DNA from: JBFMEX01 sp040752215
GTDB taxonomy: Bacteria > Pseudomonadota > Alphaproteobacteria > Rhizobiales > Hyphomicrobiaceae
NCBI GenBank assembly: GCA_040752215.1
Contig: JBFMEX010000044.1
Span: forward strand, 1-36,420
Length of the DNA: 36,420 nt
Direction of reading: 5' to 3'
Numbering within the stretch: position 1 is the stretch's first letter; every line of letters begins with the position of its first letter. Shown here piece after piece: positions 15,805 through 24,673 of the stretch. The notes under the pieces are model-generated. The model was given only the letters and a program-made list of their open reading frames with translations, searched no databases and had not been told where the DNA came from. A program made the translations under genes and the position numbers.

Positions 15805-17910
15805 ATGACGCGCCCCGACGCAACCGACCCCAGCCACACCGGCGCCGCGAGCCTGGAGACGCACGACCGTCTCGCGGCGCCGTTCCCGCCCGGGCTCGAG
15901 GGCCGCGTGCTGCTCGGGCTCGCGATCGCCTTCTCGCTGTTCCAGATCGCTACCGCCGCGCACGTCGTCGACCTGCCGAGCCAGATCGTGCGCGCCGTGC
16001 ACGTCGGCTTCCTCACCTTGCTCGCGTTCCCGCTCGTCGCCAGCACGCTCCGCTGGACGGCGCCCGCCCGCGCCCTCTCCTGGCTCGTCGGCGCGGCCGG
16101 CTTCGCGGTCGGTCTCTACCAGTGGATCGAGTACAAGGAGCTGATCCTGCGCTCGGGCGATCTCACCGAGACCGACGTCGTCGTCGGCATCGCCAGCATC
16201 GCCATCCTGCTCGTTGCCACCTGGATCGCGCTCGGCCCCTCGCTGCCGATCCTCGCGTCCGTGTTCTTGCTCTATTGCCTCCTCGGCAACCACCTGCCCG
16301 CACCGCTCGACCACCGTGGCTACGACATCGCCCAGGTGATCGACCACATGGCGTTCGGCACCGAGGGCATCTACGGCATCCCGACCTACGTCTCCTCGAC
16401 CTACATCTTCCTGTTCATCCTGTTCGGCGCGTTCCTCGAGCGCGCCGGCATGATCAATCTCTTCACCGACGTGTCGATGGGCCTCGTCGGCCACACCCGC
16501 GGCGGCCCGGCCAAGGTCTCCGTCGTCTCCTCGGCGATGATGGGGACCATCTCGGGCTCCGGCGTCGCCAACGTCGTCACCACCGGCCAGTTCACAATTC
16601 CCTTGATGAAGCGGTTCGGCTACCGACCGGCGTTCGCCGGCGGCGTCGAGGCCACCGCCTCGATGGGCGGCCAGATCATGCCGCCAGTGATGGGCGCGGT
16701 CGCCTTCATCATGGCCGAGACGCTCGATATTCCCTACGCCAAGGTCGTCGAGGCCGCCGTGATCCCGGCGCTGCTCTATTTCGCCTCCGCCTTCTGGATG
16801 GTGCATCTCGAGGCCGGCAAGCGCGGCCTGCTCGGGCTGCCGATCGACGACCTGCCATCAGCCCTCGGCGCCATCAGGCGCGGCTGGCATCTGCTGCTGC
16901 CGCTCGCGGCGCTCGTCTACCTGCTGTTCGCTGGATATACCCCGCTCTACGCGGGCACCGTGGGCCTCGCGCTCACGGCGCTATTGATCCTCGGCACCTC
17001 GGTGGCGCTCGGCATCCCGCCATTCTGGCTGAGAGTGCTGTTCTGGATCGGCCTCGGCATCGTCGGTGCCGCGTTCTTCAAGTACGGCCTCGGCCTCGTC
17101 GGCGCGGCGATCGGGCTGCTGATCGCTGTCAACCTGATGACCCGCGGCGGCCGCGAGACCGTGTGGAGCGCCATCCAGGGCCTCGCCGAGGGCGCCAAGG
17201 CCGCGATTCCCGTCGGCATCGCCTGCGCCGTCGTCGGCATCGTCGTCGGCACCATGACGCTGACCGGCGCCGCCACCAATTTCGGCCGCTTCGTCGTCTC
17301 CGTCGGGGAATCGAGCCTGATCCTCTCGCTCGTCCTCACCATGCTGACCTCGATCGTGCTCGGCATGGGCATCCCGACCATCCCGAACTACATCATCACC
17401 TCTTCGCTCGCCGGCCCGGCCCTGCTCGAGCTCGGCGTGCCGCTGATCGTCGGCCACATGTTCGTGTTCTACTTCGGCATCCTCGCCGATCTGACGCCGC
17501 CGGTCGCGCTCGCCTGCTTCGCCGCCGCCCCGATCGCGCGCGAGAGCGGGCTCAAGATCTCGTTCCAGGCGGTCAAGATCGCCGCCGCCGGATTCGTCGT
17601 GCCGTACATGGCGGTCTACTCGCCGGCCTTGATGCTGCAGGATGGCGGCCCGCTCTCGGCGGCGATCGGCTATCCATTGGCGGTCGCCTACATCGTCACC
17701 AAGGCGGTGCTCGCAATGGCGCTGTGGGGGGCGGCGGTGATCGGATTCCTGAGGAGCCACATGAACTGGCCCGAGCGCATCCTCGCGGCTGCGGCCGCCG
17801 CCTCGCTCATCGTCGCCCTGCCGTTGACCGACGAGATCGGATTTGCGCTCGCCCTCGTGGTGCTGCTCTGGCATTGGCGCCGGCTGCGCGCGCGGACGGT
17901 GGCGCCATGA
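15805..17910 (+). CDS. Fused TRAP transporter permease (4TM/12TM, TAXI partner)
   Basis: The 701-residue polytopic membrane protein combines the small (DctQ-like) and large (DctM-like) TRAP subunits. Hydrophobic helices run through almost its whole length. Diagnostic stretches are VSSAMMGTISGSGVANVVTTGQFTIP, the EATASMGGQIMPPVMGAVAF motif and GMGIPTIPNYI, FGILADLTPPVALACFAAAPIA in the second half. It couples solute entry to a sodium or proton gradient. ATG at 15805 is chosen; an upstream TTG at 15778 lies almost against the receptor stop. It overlaps the DUF1850 gene by four bases. Confidence 0.93.
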   Translation: MTRPDATDPSHTGAASLETHDRLAAPFPPGLEGRVLLGLAIAFSLFQIATAAHVVDLPSQIVRAVHVGFLTLLAFPLVASTLRWTAPARALSWLVGAAGFAVGLYQWIEYKELILRSGDLTETDVVVGIASIAILLVATWIALGPSLPILASVFLLYCLLGNHLPAPLDHRGYDIAQVIDHMAFGTEGIYGIPTYVSSTYIFLFILFGAFLERAGMINLFTDVSMGLVGHTRGGPAKVSVVSSAMMGTISGSGVANVVTTGQFTIPLMKRFGYRPAFAGGVEATASMGGQIMPPVMGAVAFIMAETLDIPYAKVVEAAVIPALLYFASAFWMVHLEAGKRGLLGLPIDDLPSALGAIRRGWHLLLPLAALVYLLFAGYTPLYAGTVGLALTALLILGTSVALGIPPFWLRVLFWIGLGIVGAAFFKYGLGLVGAAIGLLIAVNLMTRGGRETVWSAIQGLAEGAKAAIPVGIACAVVGIVVGTMTLTGAATNFGRFVVSVGESSLILSLVLTMLTSIVLGMGIPTIPNYIITSSLAGPALLELGVPLIVGHMFVFYFGILADLTPPVALACFAAAPIARESGLKISFQAVKIAAAGFVVPYMAVYSPALMLQDGGPLSAAIGYPLAVAYIVTKAVLAMALWGAAVIGFLRSHMNWPERILAAAAAASLIVALPLTDEIGFALALVVLLWHWRRLRARTVAP

Positions 17911-18311
17911 TCTGCGTCGCCGCCGCCGGCAAGGTCGTCTCGCTCGCCGCGACCCTCGTCACCCTCTCCTGGACCCACACCATAGAGCGCGTGCCGTGGG
18001 AGGAGGACTGGCGCCTCGAGGAGGGGCGCCTCGTCCTGGCTGAGGCGCGCGTCAAGGGTTCCGGCGCAGGCATGGAGCCACCCGCCGACGCCCGGCTGAT
18101 CGACGGCTGGTGGCGCTTTCGACCCGCGCTGCCGCCGCGCGCCCGCATCACGCTCGCCGCCTCGGATGCGGTGGCCGCCGGCTGGCGCCTCTGCGCGGGC
18201 GAGCACTGCCACACCATAGGCGCATTGCCCGATGGCGCCGGCCCGATCACAATCGAGCCGTGCGCGGCGGACGCCGACATGACGGCGGGACCCACCACCA
18301 CCCGGCCATAG
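17907..18311 (+). CDS. DUF1850 domain protein of the TRAP operon
   Basis: The 134-residue product begins with a short hydrophobic leader (MICVAAAGKVVSLAATLVTL) and continues with SWTHTIERVPWEEDW, the typical start of DUF1850, then EARVKGSGAGMEPP and DGWWRF. DUF1850 proteins are known mainly as small companions of TAXI-type TRAP transporters; their function is undefined. The ATG overlaps the permease stop (ATGA), which supports the same transcript. A pair of cysteines (WRLCAGEHCHTIG) could form a disulfide. Confidence 0.85.
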   Translation: MICVAAAGKVVSLAATLVTLSWTHTIERVPWEEDWRLEEGRLVLAEARVKGSGAGMEPPADARLIDGWWRFRPALPPRARITLAASDAVAAGWRLCAGEHCHTIGALPDGAGPITIEPCAADADMTAGPTTTRP

Positions 18312-18326
18312 CGTCCAGGGAATGTC

Positions 18327-19097
18327 ATGAGCCTCCTGCACATCCACCAGTTCCGCTGCCTCGACGACAACTACGGCGTGCTGATCCACGACGCGGGCTC
18401 GGGCGTCACCGCCTCGATCGACGCCGCCGACGCCGGTGCGATCGCCGAGGAACTCGCGGCCAAGCGCTGGAACCTGACCCACATCCTGACGACCCACCAT
18501 CACGCCGACCACACGCAAGGCAACCTCGAGCTCAAGGCGGCGAGCGGCTGCACAATTCTCGGCCCGGCCGCCGAGGCAGGCCGCATCCCCGGCATCGACG
18601 TCGCACTCGCCGACGGCGACATCTATCGGCTCGGCGCTTTCGACGTGCGTGTCATCTCCACTCCCGGCCACACCGCCGGCCACTGTGTCTACTGGATCCC
18701 GGAAGCCGACGTCGCCTTCGTCGGCGACACGTTGTTCGCGCTCGGCTGCGGGCGCGTGTTCGAGGGCACGCCGGAGATGATGTGGAACTCGCTGCGCAAG
18801 CTGATGGCGTTGCCGCCGGAGACGGCGATCTATTGCGGCCACGAGTACACCGCCGCCAACGCCCGCTTCGCGCTGACGATCGAGCCCGAGAACGAGGCGC
18901 TGCAGCAGCGCGCCCGCGAGGTCGCCGATCTCGCCGCACGCCACCAGCCGACGATCCCGACCCGCATCGGCCTCGAGCTCGAGACCAATCCGTTCCTGAG
19001 GCCCCATTCGAAGGCGATCCGCGCCCGCCTCGGCCTGGAGCGGGCCAAGGACTGGCAGGTTTTCGCCGAGATCCGCGCTCGCAAGAACAAGGCCTGA
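18327..19097 (+). CDS. gloB: Hydroxyacylglutathione hydrolase (glyoxalase II)
   Basis: The 256-residue metallo-beta-lactamase-fold enzyme hydrolyses S-D-lactoylglutathione to D-lactate and glutathione in methylglyoxal detoxification. The metal motif THHHADH is at residues 56-62 (His57, His59, Asp61, His62). Further ligands lie in TPGHTAGH, FVGDTLF and YCGHEYT, and the C-terminal segment with NPFLR completes the glyoxalase II type. ATG at 18327 follows AGGGA with a short spacer. It lies 15 bases after the DUF1850 stop and 3 bases before the cupin gene, so it may be cotranscribed with both. Confidence 0.94.
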   Translation: MSLLHIHQFRCLDDNYGVLIHDAGSGVTASIDAADAGAIAEELAAKRWNLTHILTTHHHADHTQGNLELKAASGCTILGPAAEAGRIPGIDVALADGDIYRLGAFDVRVISTPGHTAGHCVYWIPEADVAFVGDTLFALGCGRVFEGTPEMMWNSLRKLMALPPETAIYCGHEYTAANARFALTIEPENEALQQRAREVADLAARHQPTIPTRIGLELETNPFLRPHSKAIRARLGLERAKDWQVFAEIRARKNKA

Positions 19098-19100
19098 GCC

Positions 19101-19529
19101 GTGTCGCCGCTCGACGCCCAGGCCATCGTCACCCTGCTCGGGCTCGCGCCGCATCCCGAAGGCGGCTTCTATCGCGAGACGTTCCGCGATTCCGCCCTGC
19201 TGCCCGACGGCCGCGCCGCCTCGACCGCGATTTATTTCCTGCTCCGCGCGGGCGAGGTCTCGCGCTGGCACCGCGTCGATGCGGCCGAGGCCTGGCACTG
19301 GTATGCCGGCGCGCCGCTGGCGCTCGATCTGGCCGAGACCGGTATGCCGAGTCGCCGGCTGGTGCTCGGCGCAGATCTCGCCGCCGGCGAGCGCCCGCAG
19401 CACGTCGTCCCGGCCGGCGCGTGGCAGAGCGCGCGCAGCCTCGGCGCATGGACGCTAGTCGGTTGCACCGTGGCGCCGGGCTTCACCTTCGCCGGCTTCG
19501 AGCTGGCAGGCGAGGGCTTCGAGCCCTAG
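19101..19529 (+). CDS. DUF985-type cupin domain protein
   Basis: The 142-residue protein has the DUF985 cupin opening LGLAPHPEGGFYRETFR, then AIYFLLRAGEVSRWHRVDAAEAWHWYAG and a VPAGAWQSA strand, the typical cupin order with possible metal-binding His residues. The function of this family is not established; some members resemble sugar epimerases. The start is GTG at 19101, three bases after the gloB stop, which strongly suggests translation from the same mRNA. Confidence 0.85.
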   Translation: MSPLDAQAIVTLLGLAPHPEGGFYRETFRDSALLPDGRAASTAIYFLLRAGEVSRWHRVDAAEAWHWYAGAPLALDLAETGMPSRRLVLGADLAAGERPQHVVPAGAWQSARSLGAWTLVGCTVAPGFTFAGFELAGEGFEP

Positions 19530-19558
19530 CCGGCGCCGCGATGCCAGCGAATCACATG

Positions 19559-19597
19559 CCGCCGAGTTTGCCCCGCCTGCGGCGGGCGGCGGAGTTT
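19559..19597 (+). terminator. Hairpin after the gloB-cupin genes, terminator-like
   Basis: CCCGCC (19572-19577) pairs with GGCGGG (19581-19586) around a three-base loop. Outside it CCGCC (19559-19563) pairs with GGCGG (19588-19592), and a short TTTT follows at 19594-19597. The T tract is brief, so termination here is only probable. Confidence 0.4.
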
Positions 19598-19755
19598 TCC
19601 ACGATTCAGATTTGCAACCCCACGAATCAACCGACTGATCTGGCACGATGTTTTTCTTTTTGCTCGAACGCGGCCCGGCCGCGCTTGCCGCTGCCACCCG
19701 ACTCATCAACACTGCGCCAATTCGAAAAGTTGCCGCAAGCGGGGGGCTTTAGGGC

Positions 19756-21639
19756 ATGAGGCGCGAGTCATCGGGACGGCTGCTGACCACGGTATTCGTC
19801 GACTACGACAACATCTACCTCTCGCTGAAGCGCAAGAGCGAGGAGGCGGCGCGGCGCTTCGCCAAGGACGCTGGGCTGTGGCTCAGGGAGATCGAGAGCG
19901 GCCGCCTCATCACGTCGAGCAATTCGATCAGCTTCGATGCTCCCCGCCGCATTGTGATGAACCGCTGCTACGGCAATCCCGTGCCCCGTCGCAACCAGAG
20001 CGACAACTCGACCGACATGAGCTCGTTCCCGTTCGTCCGCCACCATTTCCTCAAGGCCGGGTTCGAGGTCATCGATTGCCCGCCGCTGACCGCCCAGCTG
20101 AAGAACTCTTCCGACATCCGCATGGTGATGGACGTCCGTGACCTCTTGGGCCACGACACTTATTTCGACGAGTTCGTGATCCTGTCCGGTGACGCCGACT
20201 TCACGCCGGTGCTGCACCGGCTGCGCGCCCACGCGCGGCGCACAGTGGTGTTCGCCAACGACTACACGGCCGCTCCCTATACCGCCTTGAGCGACGGCGA
20301 GATCCGCGAGAGCGACCTCATCGCCCTGCTGCTCGAGAGCCGGCTGCCGGCCGAGGCCGAACCGAACAGCGCCGCCACACCCGCCCGGCTACCGAGCGCC
20401 GCCGACCTCGACACCTCCCGCAAGGAGATCGTCGCCGAGGTCGTCGCCGGCGTGCGCGCCGCGCGCCAGCCGGTCCCGCTCGAGGCGCTCGCCGATCGCG
20501 CCGTGCGTACCCTCGGCCACGAGCGCACCGTCGGCTCCGCATGGGGCGGAACAGGAAGCTTCCGCGACCTGCTGCTGCGCAGCCTGCCGGAAGAGATCCG
20601 CATCAGCGAGCAGCCGCCCTACTACGTGTTCGACGCGAGCCGCCAGATCGCGGCCGAGCGCCCTGCATCCGAGCCCCGCCAGATCGCCGAGACCAGCCTC
20701 GAGCCGCGCGTTCCCGTGATCGCCGCCGAGCCTGCGCCGCAGCGGGTCCAGCCGGCGCCGGCTGCCTACGCCGCGCCGCAGCCGCTCGTTCCCGCGACGC
20801 CACCGGCCGCGGTGCGTCCTGCTGCTCAGCCGGCTCGCCCTGTCGCCCGCGCTCCGCAGCCGGCCGAGTCCGCGCCGGCATATCAATCGACGCAGCCGAC
20901 CCAATCGGCCCCGCAGCGTGCTGCCGCCCCGACCAATGCCGGCAGCCGCGAGGGAGCGACCGCAATCCAGCAGTCGATCGCACGCATTCACGAGGCTTGT
21001 CAGGCCCCGCCGCTGTCGCCGCCCGAGTATCGCGTGCTGTTCGAGGTGATGGCGAAGGAGCTGACCGAGAACGGCCTGACCGGCGCCCAGACCCTCGTCA
21101 ATATCACCGAACGCGCCCGCGAGCTCGGCCTCGATTTGAAGCGCGACGACCTGCGCTTCGTGCTCGACGTCGTCAGCGAGGCCGATCCCTGGTTCGAGCA
21201 AGGCGCCTCGGCCGCGCTGTTCGCCAGCCGATTCCGCAACTTCGTGATCGCGCGCTGCCGTGGCCAGGGCCTCAGCCTGTCGGTCGACGAACTCGACCTG
21301 ATCGAGGCGTGGTTCGCCGGCAGCGGCGGTGGCGCCCAGCGCGGTCGCGCCGCAGCCACCGCTCCGGCGCCGGCAAGAGCGCCGGTCGAGCCGGCACCGC
21401 AGCAGGCACCGTCCCATGCCGCGCGCCAGCCCGCCTATGCCAGCGCCGAGCCACGCTACGCAGCCGAGCCGGCACCCGCCGCCCAGGCGGAGGTGCGCGC
21501 CGACCGCTGGTGGACGCTCGAGGAGGGGCGCCAGCACGTGGCCGAGCAGCGCAACGAGCGTTTCGCCGCCGATAGCGCTCCCGCAGCCGCCGACGGCGAC
21601 GAGTTCCCACGCATCGTCCGCTCTCGCCTCAGGGTGTGA
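19756..21639 (+). CDS. NYN domain (LabA/DUF88) RNase-like protein with LOTUS-like domains
   Basis: The 627-residue protein starts with an NYN domain, a PIN-like nuclease fold. The acidic residues expected for metal-dependent RNA cleavage are present: Asp16 and Asp18 in FVDYDN, Asp120/Asp126 in SDIRMVMD and Asp146/Asp148 in SGDADF. Residues about 215-295 (EIVAEVVAGVRAARQPVPLE to PYYVFD) look like an OST-HTH/LOTUS winged helix, which binds RNA in other proteins. A Pro/Ala/Gln-rich linker (about 300-405) leads to a second helical domain at about 410-525, and a second low-complexity linker precedes the C-terminus. An RNA-processing role in the cytoplasm is inferred. ATG at 19756 is chosen, with purine tracts upstream; a bidirectional terminator follows. 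Confidence 0.82.
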   Translation: MRRESSGRLLTTVFVDYDNIYLSLKRKSEEAARRFAKDAGLWLREIESGRLITSSNSISFDAPRRIVMNRCYGNPVPRRNQSDNSTDMSSFPFVRHHFLKAGFEVIDCPPLTAQLKNSSDIRMVMDVRDLLGHDTYFDEFVILSGDADFTPVLHRLRAHARRTVVFANDYTAAPYTALSDGEIRESDLIALLLESRLPAEAEPNSAATPARLPSAADLDTSRKEIVAEVVAGVRAARQPVPLEALADRAVRTLGHERTVGSAWGGTGSFRDLLLRSLPEEIRISEQPPYYVFDASRQIAAERPASEPRQIAETSLEPRVPVIAAEPAPQRVQPAPAAYAAPQPLVPATPPAAVRPAAQPARPVARAPQPAESAPAYQSTQPTQSAPQRAAAPTNAGSREGATAIQQSIARIHEACQAPPLSPPEYRVLFEVMAKELTENGLTGAQTLVNITERARELGLDLKRDDLRFVLDVVSEADPWFEQGASAALFASRFRNFVIARCRGQGLSLSVDELDLIEAWFAGSGGGAQRGRAAATAPAPARAPVEPAPQQAPSHAARQPAYASAEPRYAAEPAPAAQAEVRADRWWTLEEGRQHVAEQRNERFAADSAPAAADGDEFPRIVRSRLRV

Positions 21640-21673
21640 TCCGGCCGGCCTTCGGGCCCGTGCTCGCACAATG

Positions 21674-21703
21674 AAAAACGCCCCGCATCGAGCGGGGCGT
21701 TTC
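21674..21703. terminator. Bidirectional intrinsic terminator
   Basis: AAACGCCCCGC (21676-21686) pairs perfectly with GCGGGGCGTTT (21692-21702) around five bases. An A tract on one side and a T tract on the other let it work in both directions. It lies between the convergent NYN and phaB genes. Confidence 0.9.
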
Positions 21704-21744
21704 TCTTCGTGCTCCGGCGAGGCTCGTGCCCGCGGCCCAATCGC

Positions 21745-22470
21745 TCACGCCATATACTGGCCGCCGTTGGCCGAGATCGTCGAGCCGGTGATGAAGCCGG
21801 CGTCCTCCGAGGCGAGAAACACGACGCAGCGCGCGATCTCCTCCGGCTCGCCGAGGCGGCCGACCGGAATGTAGGGCAGGATCGACTTCTCGAGCACCGC
21901 CGGATCGATCGCCTTGACCATCTCGGTGGCGATGTAGCCCGGGCAGATCGCGTTGACGGTGATGCCCGCCCGCGCACCCTCCTGCGCCAGCGCCTTGGTA
22001 AAGCCGATGTCGCCCGACTTCGCCGCCGAGTAGTTGACCTGCCCCATCTGCCCCTTCTGGCCGTTGACCGAGGAGATGTTGATGATGCGCCCGAACTTCC
22101 TCGCCCGCATGCCCTCCCACACCGGCCGGGTCATGTTGAATAGGCCGTTGAGATTGGTGCCGATCACCTCGTCCCACTGCTGCCGGGTCATCTTGTGGAA
22201 CATTCCGTCACGGGTGATGCCTGCATTGTTCACCAGCACGTCGACCGGACCGAGTGCCGCCTCGATGCGCTTGATCCCGTCCGCGCACTGGTCGTAGTCG
22301 GCGACCGACCACTTGTAGACCGGGATCCCGGTCTCGGTCTGGAACTGCTGCGCGGCGGCGTCGTTGCCGGCGTAGTTGGCGGCGACCCTGTAGCCGGCAT
22401 TCTTGAGCGCGACCGAGATCGCGTGGCCGATGCCGCGCGTGCCGCCGGTGACGATGGCAACTCGTGCCAT
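21745..22470 (-). CDS. phaB: Acetoacetyl-CoA reductase (PhaB)
   Basis: The 241-residue short-chain dehydrogenase reduces acetoacetyl-CoA to (R)-3-hydroxybutyryl-CoA with NADPH, the second step of polyhydroxybutyrate synthesis. GGTRGIG (9-15) binds the cofactor, NNAG follows at 81-84, and the catalytic Ser134, Tyr147 and Lys151 (YSAAK) are present. The C-terminal GGQYMA is typical of PhaB. GGGAGG upstream supports ATG at 22470. It lies 96 bases after phaA on the same strand and shares the terminator with the NYN gene. Confidence 0.94.
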   Translation of the reverse strand: MARVAIVTGGTRGIGHAISVALKNAGYRVAANYAGNDAAAQQFQTETGIPVYKWSVADYDQCADGIKRIEAALGPVDVLVNNAGITRDGMFHKMTRQQWDEVIGTNLNGLFNMTRPVWEGMRARKFGRIINISSVNGQKGQMGQVNYSAAKSGDIGFTKALAQEGARAGITVNAICPGYIATEMVKAIDPAVLEKSILPYIPVGRLGEPEEIARCVVFLASEDAGFITGSTISANGGQYMA

Positions 22471-22566
22471 GGATGAATTCCTCCCTGGAATTTGGCTGGT
22501 TTCTTGTGGTGGGCGAGCGGCGACGGGACGCTCCGGACGTTGCCGGAATGCCCCGCCGTAGCGATA

Positions 22567-23754
22567 TCAGTCGCGCTGGACGCACAAGGCGATGCCCATG
22601 CCGCCGCCGATGCATAGCGTGGCAAGGCCCTTCTTCGCGTCGCGGCGCTTCATCTCGTAAAGCAGCGTGGTCAGCACGCGCGCGCCGGAGGCGCCGATCG
22701 GGTGACCGATCGCGATCGCACCGCCATTGACGTTGACCTTGTCGGTATCCCAGCCAAGGCCCTTGTTGACCGCACATGCCTGCGCGGCGAACGCCTCGTT
22801 GGCTTCCACCAGGTCCAAGTCCTTGGTGGTCCAGCCGGCTTTCTCCAACGCCTTTTTGGAGGCGGGGATGGGACCCGTGCCCATGATCGAGGGATCGACG
22901 CCGGCGTGCGCCCACGACACGATCCGCGCGAGCGGGGTAATGCCGCGCTTCTTGGCCTCGGCCGCAGTCATCAGCACCACGGCGGCGGCGCCGTCGTTGA
23001 TGCCGGAGGCGTTGCCGGCGGTCACGCTGCCCTCTTTCGGGTCGAACGCCGGCTTCAGCTTGGCGACGCTTTCGAGCGTGACGCCGTCCTTGATGTACTC
23101 GTCGTCCGAGACCACCGTCTCGCCCTTGCGGGTCTTGATCGTCACCGGGACGATCTCGTCCTTGAACTTGCCGGCCTTCCTGGCGGCCTCGGCCTTGTTC
23201 TGCGAGGCGACCGCGAACTTGTCCTGCTCGTCGCGGGTGATCTGCCACTGGCGCGCGACGTTCTCCGCCGTGTTGCCCATGTGGTAGCCGTTGAAGGCGT
23301 CCCACAGGCCGTCCTTCAACATCGTGTCGAGGAATTTGAGCTCGCCCATCTTCACGCCGTCCCGCAAGTGGGCGACGTGCGGCGAGCGGCTCATGCTCTC
23401 CTGGCCACCGGCGACGACGATCTTGGCCGACCCGTCGGCGATCTGCTGCGCGCCGAGCGCCACTGCCCGGAGCCCCGAGCCGCACAGCTGGTTCAAGCCC
23501 CAGGCCGGCGCATCGACGGGAATGCCGGCCCCGATCGAGGCCTGGCGGGCCGGGTTCTGACCCTGACCGGCGGACAGGATCTGGCCCATGATCACCTCGG
23601 ACACGTCGCCCGCCGCCACCTTGGCGCGCTCCAGCGCCGCCTTGATGGCGATCTGGCCAAGCTCGTGCCCGGCGAGGCTGGCGAGCGCGCCGTTGAAGGA
23701 CCCGACCGGCGTGCGGGCGGCACTGGCAATCACAATGGTGGTATCGTCGCTCAT
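22567..23754 (-). CDS. phaA: Acetyl-CoA acetyltransferase (PhaA, beta-ketothiolase)
   Basis: The 395-residue enzyme condenses two acetyl-CoA to acetoacetyl-CoA. The acylated Cys91 lies in LNQLCGSGLRAV, NEAFAAQA holds the catalytic Asn, GHPIGASG holds His351 and CIGGGMG holds the base Cys381, so all four thiolase motifs are intact. ATG at 23754 follows AGGAGA; an upstream open frame reaches 23880 but adds a sequence unlike thiolases. It forms phaA-phaB, divergent from phaR, the arrangement found in many alphaproteobacteria. phaC is not in this window. Confidence 0.95.
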   Translation of the reverse strand: MSDDTTIVIASAARTPVGSFNGALASLAGHELGQIAIKAALERAKVAAGDVSEVIMGQILSAGQGQNPARQASIGAGIPVDAPAWGLNQLCGSGLRAVALGAQQIADGSAKIVVAGGQESMSRSPHVAHLRDGVKMGELKFLDTMLKDGLWDAFNGYHMGNTAENVARQWQITRDEQDKFAVASQNKAEAARKAGKFKDEIVPVTIKTRKGETVVSDDEYIKDGVTLESVAKLKPAFDPKEGSVTAGNASGINDGAAAVVLMTAAEAKKRGITPLARIVSWAHAGVDPSIMGTGPIPASKKALEKAGWTTKDLDLVEANEAFAAQACAVNKGLGWDTDKVNVNGGAIAIGHPIGASGARVLTTLLYEMKRRDAKKGLATLCIGGGMGIALCVQRD

Positions 23755-23977
23755 CTTGTGGCGTCTCCTGGAGGGAACGGGAGGATCGAAAGCGCGGGGC
23801 CGGCGTCGATGGTTGTCGTTCTCGGACGCGGCGGCTGGCGCACGATAGCAGCACCCCGTTCGCGACCGCAATTCCGCCAATCGGGGGAGACAGTCGCCTA
23901 TTTCTCAATCAATTTCATCTTTCATAGCGGGCCACGCCGTGTTAGCATGACGCAGTGCACAATCCGTGGGAGTCTCG

Positions 23978-24640
23978 ATGTCTACGGCAGCTTTGAACAA
24001 GAAAGAGGCGGAGTCGGACCGCAAGGAAGCCGTCGTCATCAAGAAGTACGCCAACCGACGGCTGTACAATACCGAGACCAGCACCTATGTGACGCTCGAG
24101 GATCTGGCGGCGATGGTGCGCTCGGATCGTGACTTCGTGGTGTTCGATGCCAAGAGCGGCGACGACCTCACCCACACGGTGCTGACCCAGATCATCGTCG
24201 AGCAGGAAGGGCGCCAAGGTGGCCAGACCCTGCTGCCGATCCCCTTCCTACGCCAGCTGATCCGCTTCTACGACGACCAGATCGGCCGCATGGTGCCGAG
24301 CTACCTCCAATTCAGCCTCGAGAACCTGGTCAAGGAGCAGGAGAAGATCCGGGCCCAGTTCGCCAGCGCGTTCGGCAACCCGGCCGCCGCCTTCGACGCC
24401 TACCAGGAGCAGGCGCGCAAGAACATGGCCATGTTCGAGCAGGCGTTGTCGATGTGGACCGCGCCGTTCGCCGCTGCTGCCAAGAAGGCCGCCGGCGAGG
24501 CCGCCGCCAAGGGCAAGCCGGAGACGGCAGAGGGCGACAAGCCCGCCGCCGCTGCCGCCAGCCGAGACGAGATCGGCGAGCTCAAGGCGGAGCTTGCCGC
24601 CATGCAGCAGAAGATCGAGAAGCTCTCCCAGGACCGCTGA
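23978..24640 (+). CDS. phaR: Polyhydroxyalkanoate synthesis repressor PhaR
   Basis: The 220-residue regulator has the PHB_acc_N DNA-binding domain (VIKKYANRRLYNTETSTYVT) and the PHB accumulation domain (LTQIIVEQEGRQGGQTLLPIPFLRQLIRFYDDQ). In studied species PhaR binds both PHB and DNA and represses phasin and its own gene. A lysine/alanine-rich linker and a short helical C-terminus (ELKAELAAMQQKIEKL) may support oligomerisation. ATG at 23978 has GGGAG at 23968-23972. The GCAGTGCACAA at 23952-23962 resembles TGC/GCA-rich PhaR sites and could be autoregulatory, which is speculative. Confidence 0.94.
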   Translation: MSTAALNKKEAESDRKEAVVIKKYANRRLYNTETSTYVTLEDLAAMVRSDRDFVVFDAKSGDDLTHTVLTQIIVEQEGRQGGQTLLPIPFLRQLIRFYDDQIGRMVPSYLQFSLENLVKEQEKIRAQFASAFGNPAAAFDAYQEQARKNMAMFEQALSMWTAPFAAAAKKAAGEAAAKGKPETAEGDKPAAAAASRDEIGELKAELAAMQQKIEKLSQDR

Positions 24641-24673
24641 GCCGCCGACGCGCCGGCCTAGGGCGCGGCAGGC

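Noticed and set aside
15786..18311. 841-residue frame overlapping the TRAP permease
   Set aside because: Only its last 134 residues (from 17907) are a real gene, DUF1850; the rest is an arginine-rich shadow of the permease.
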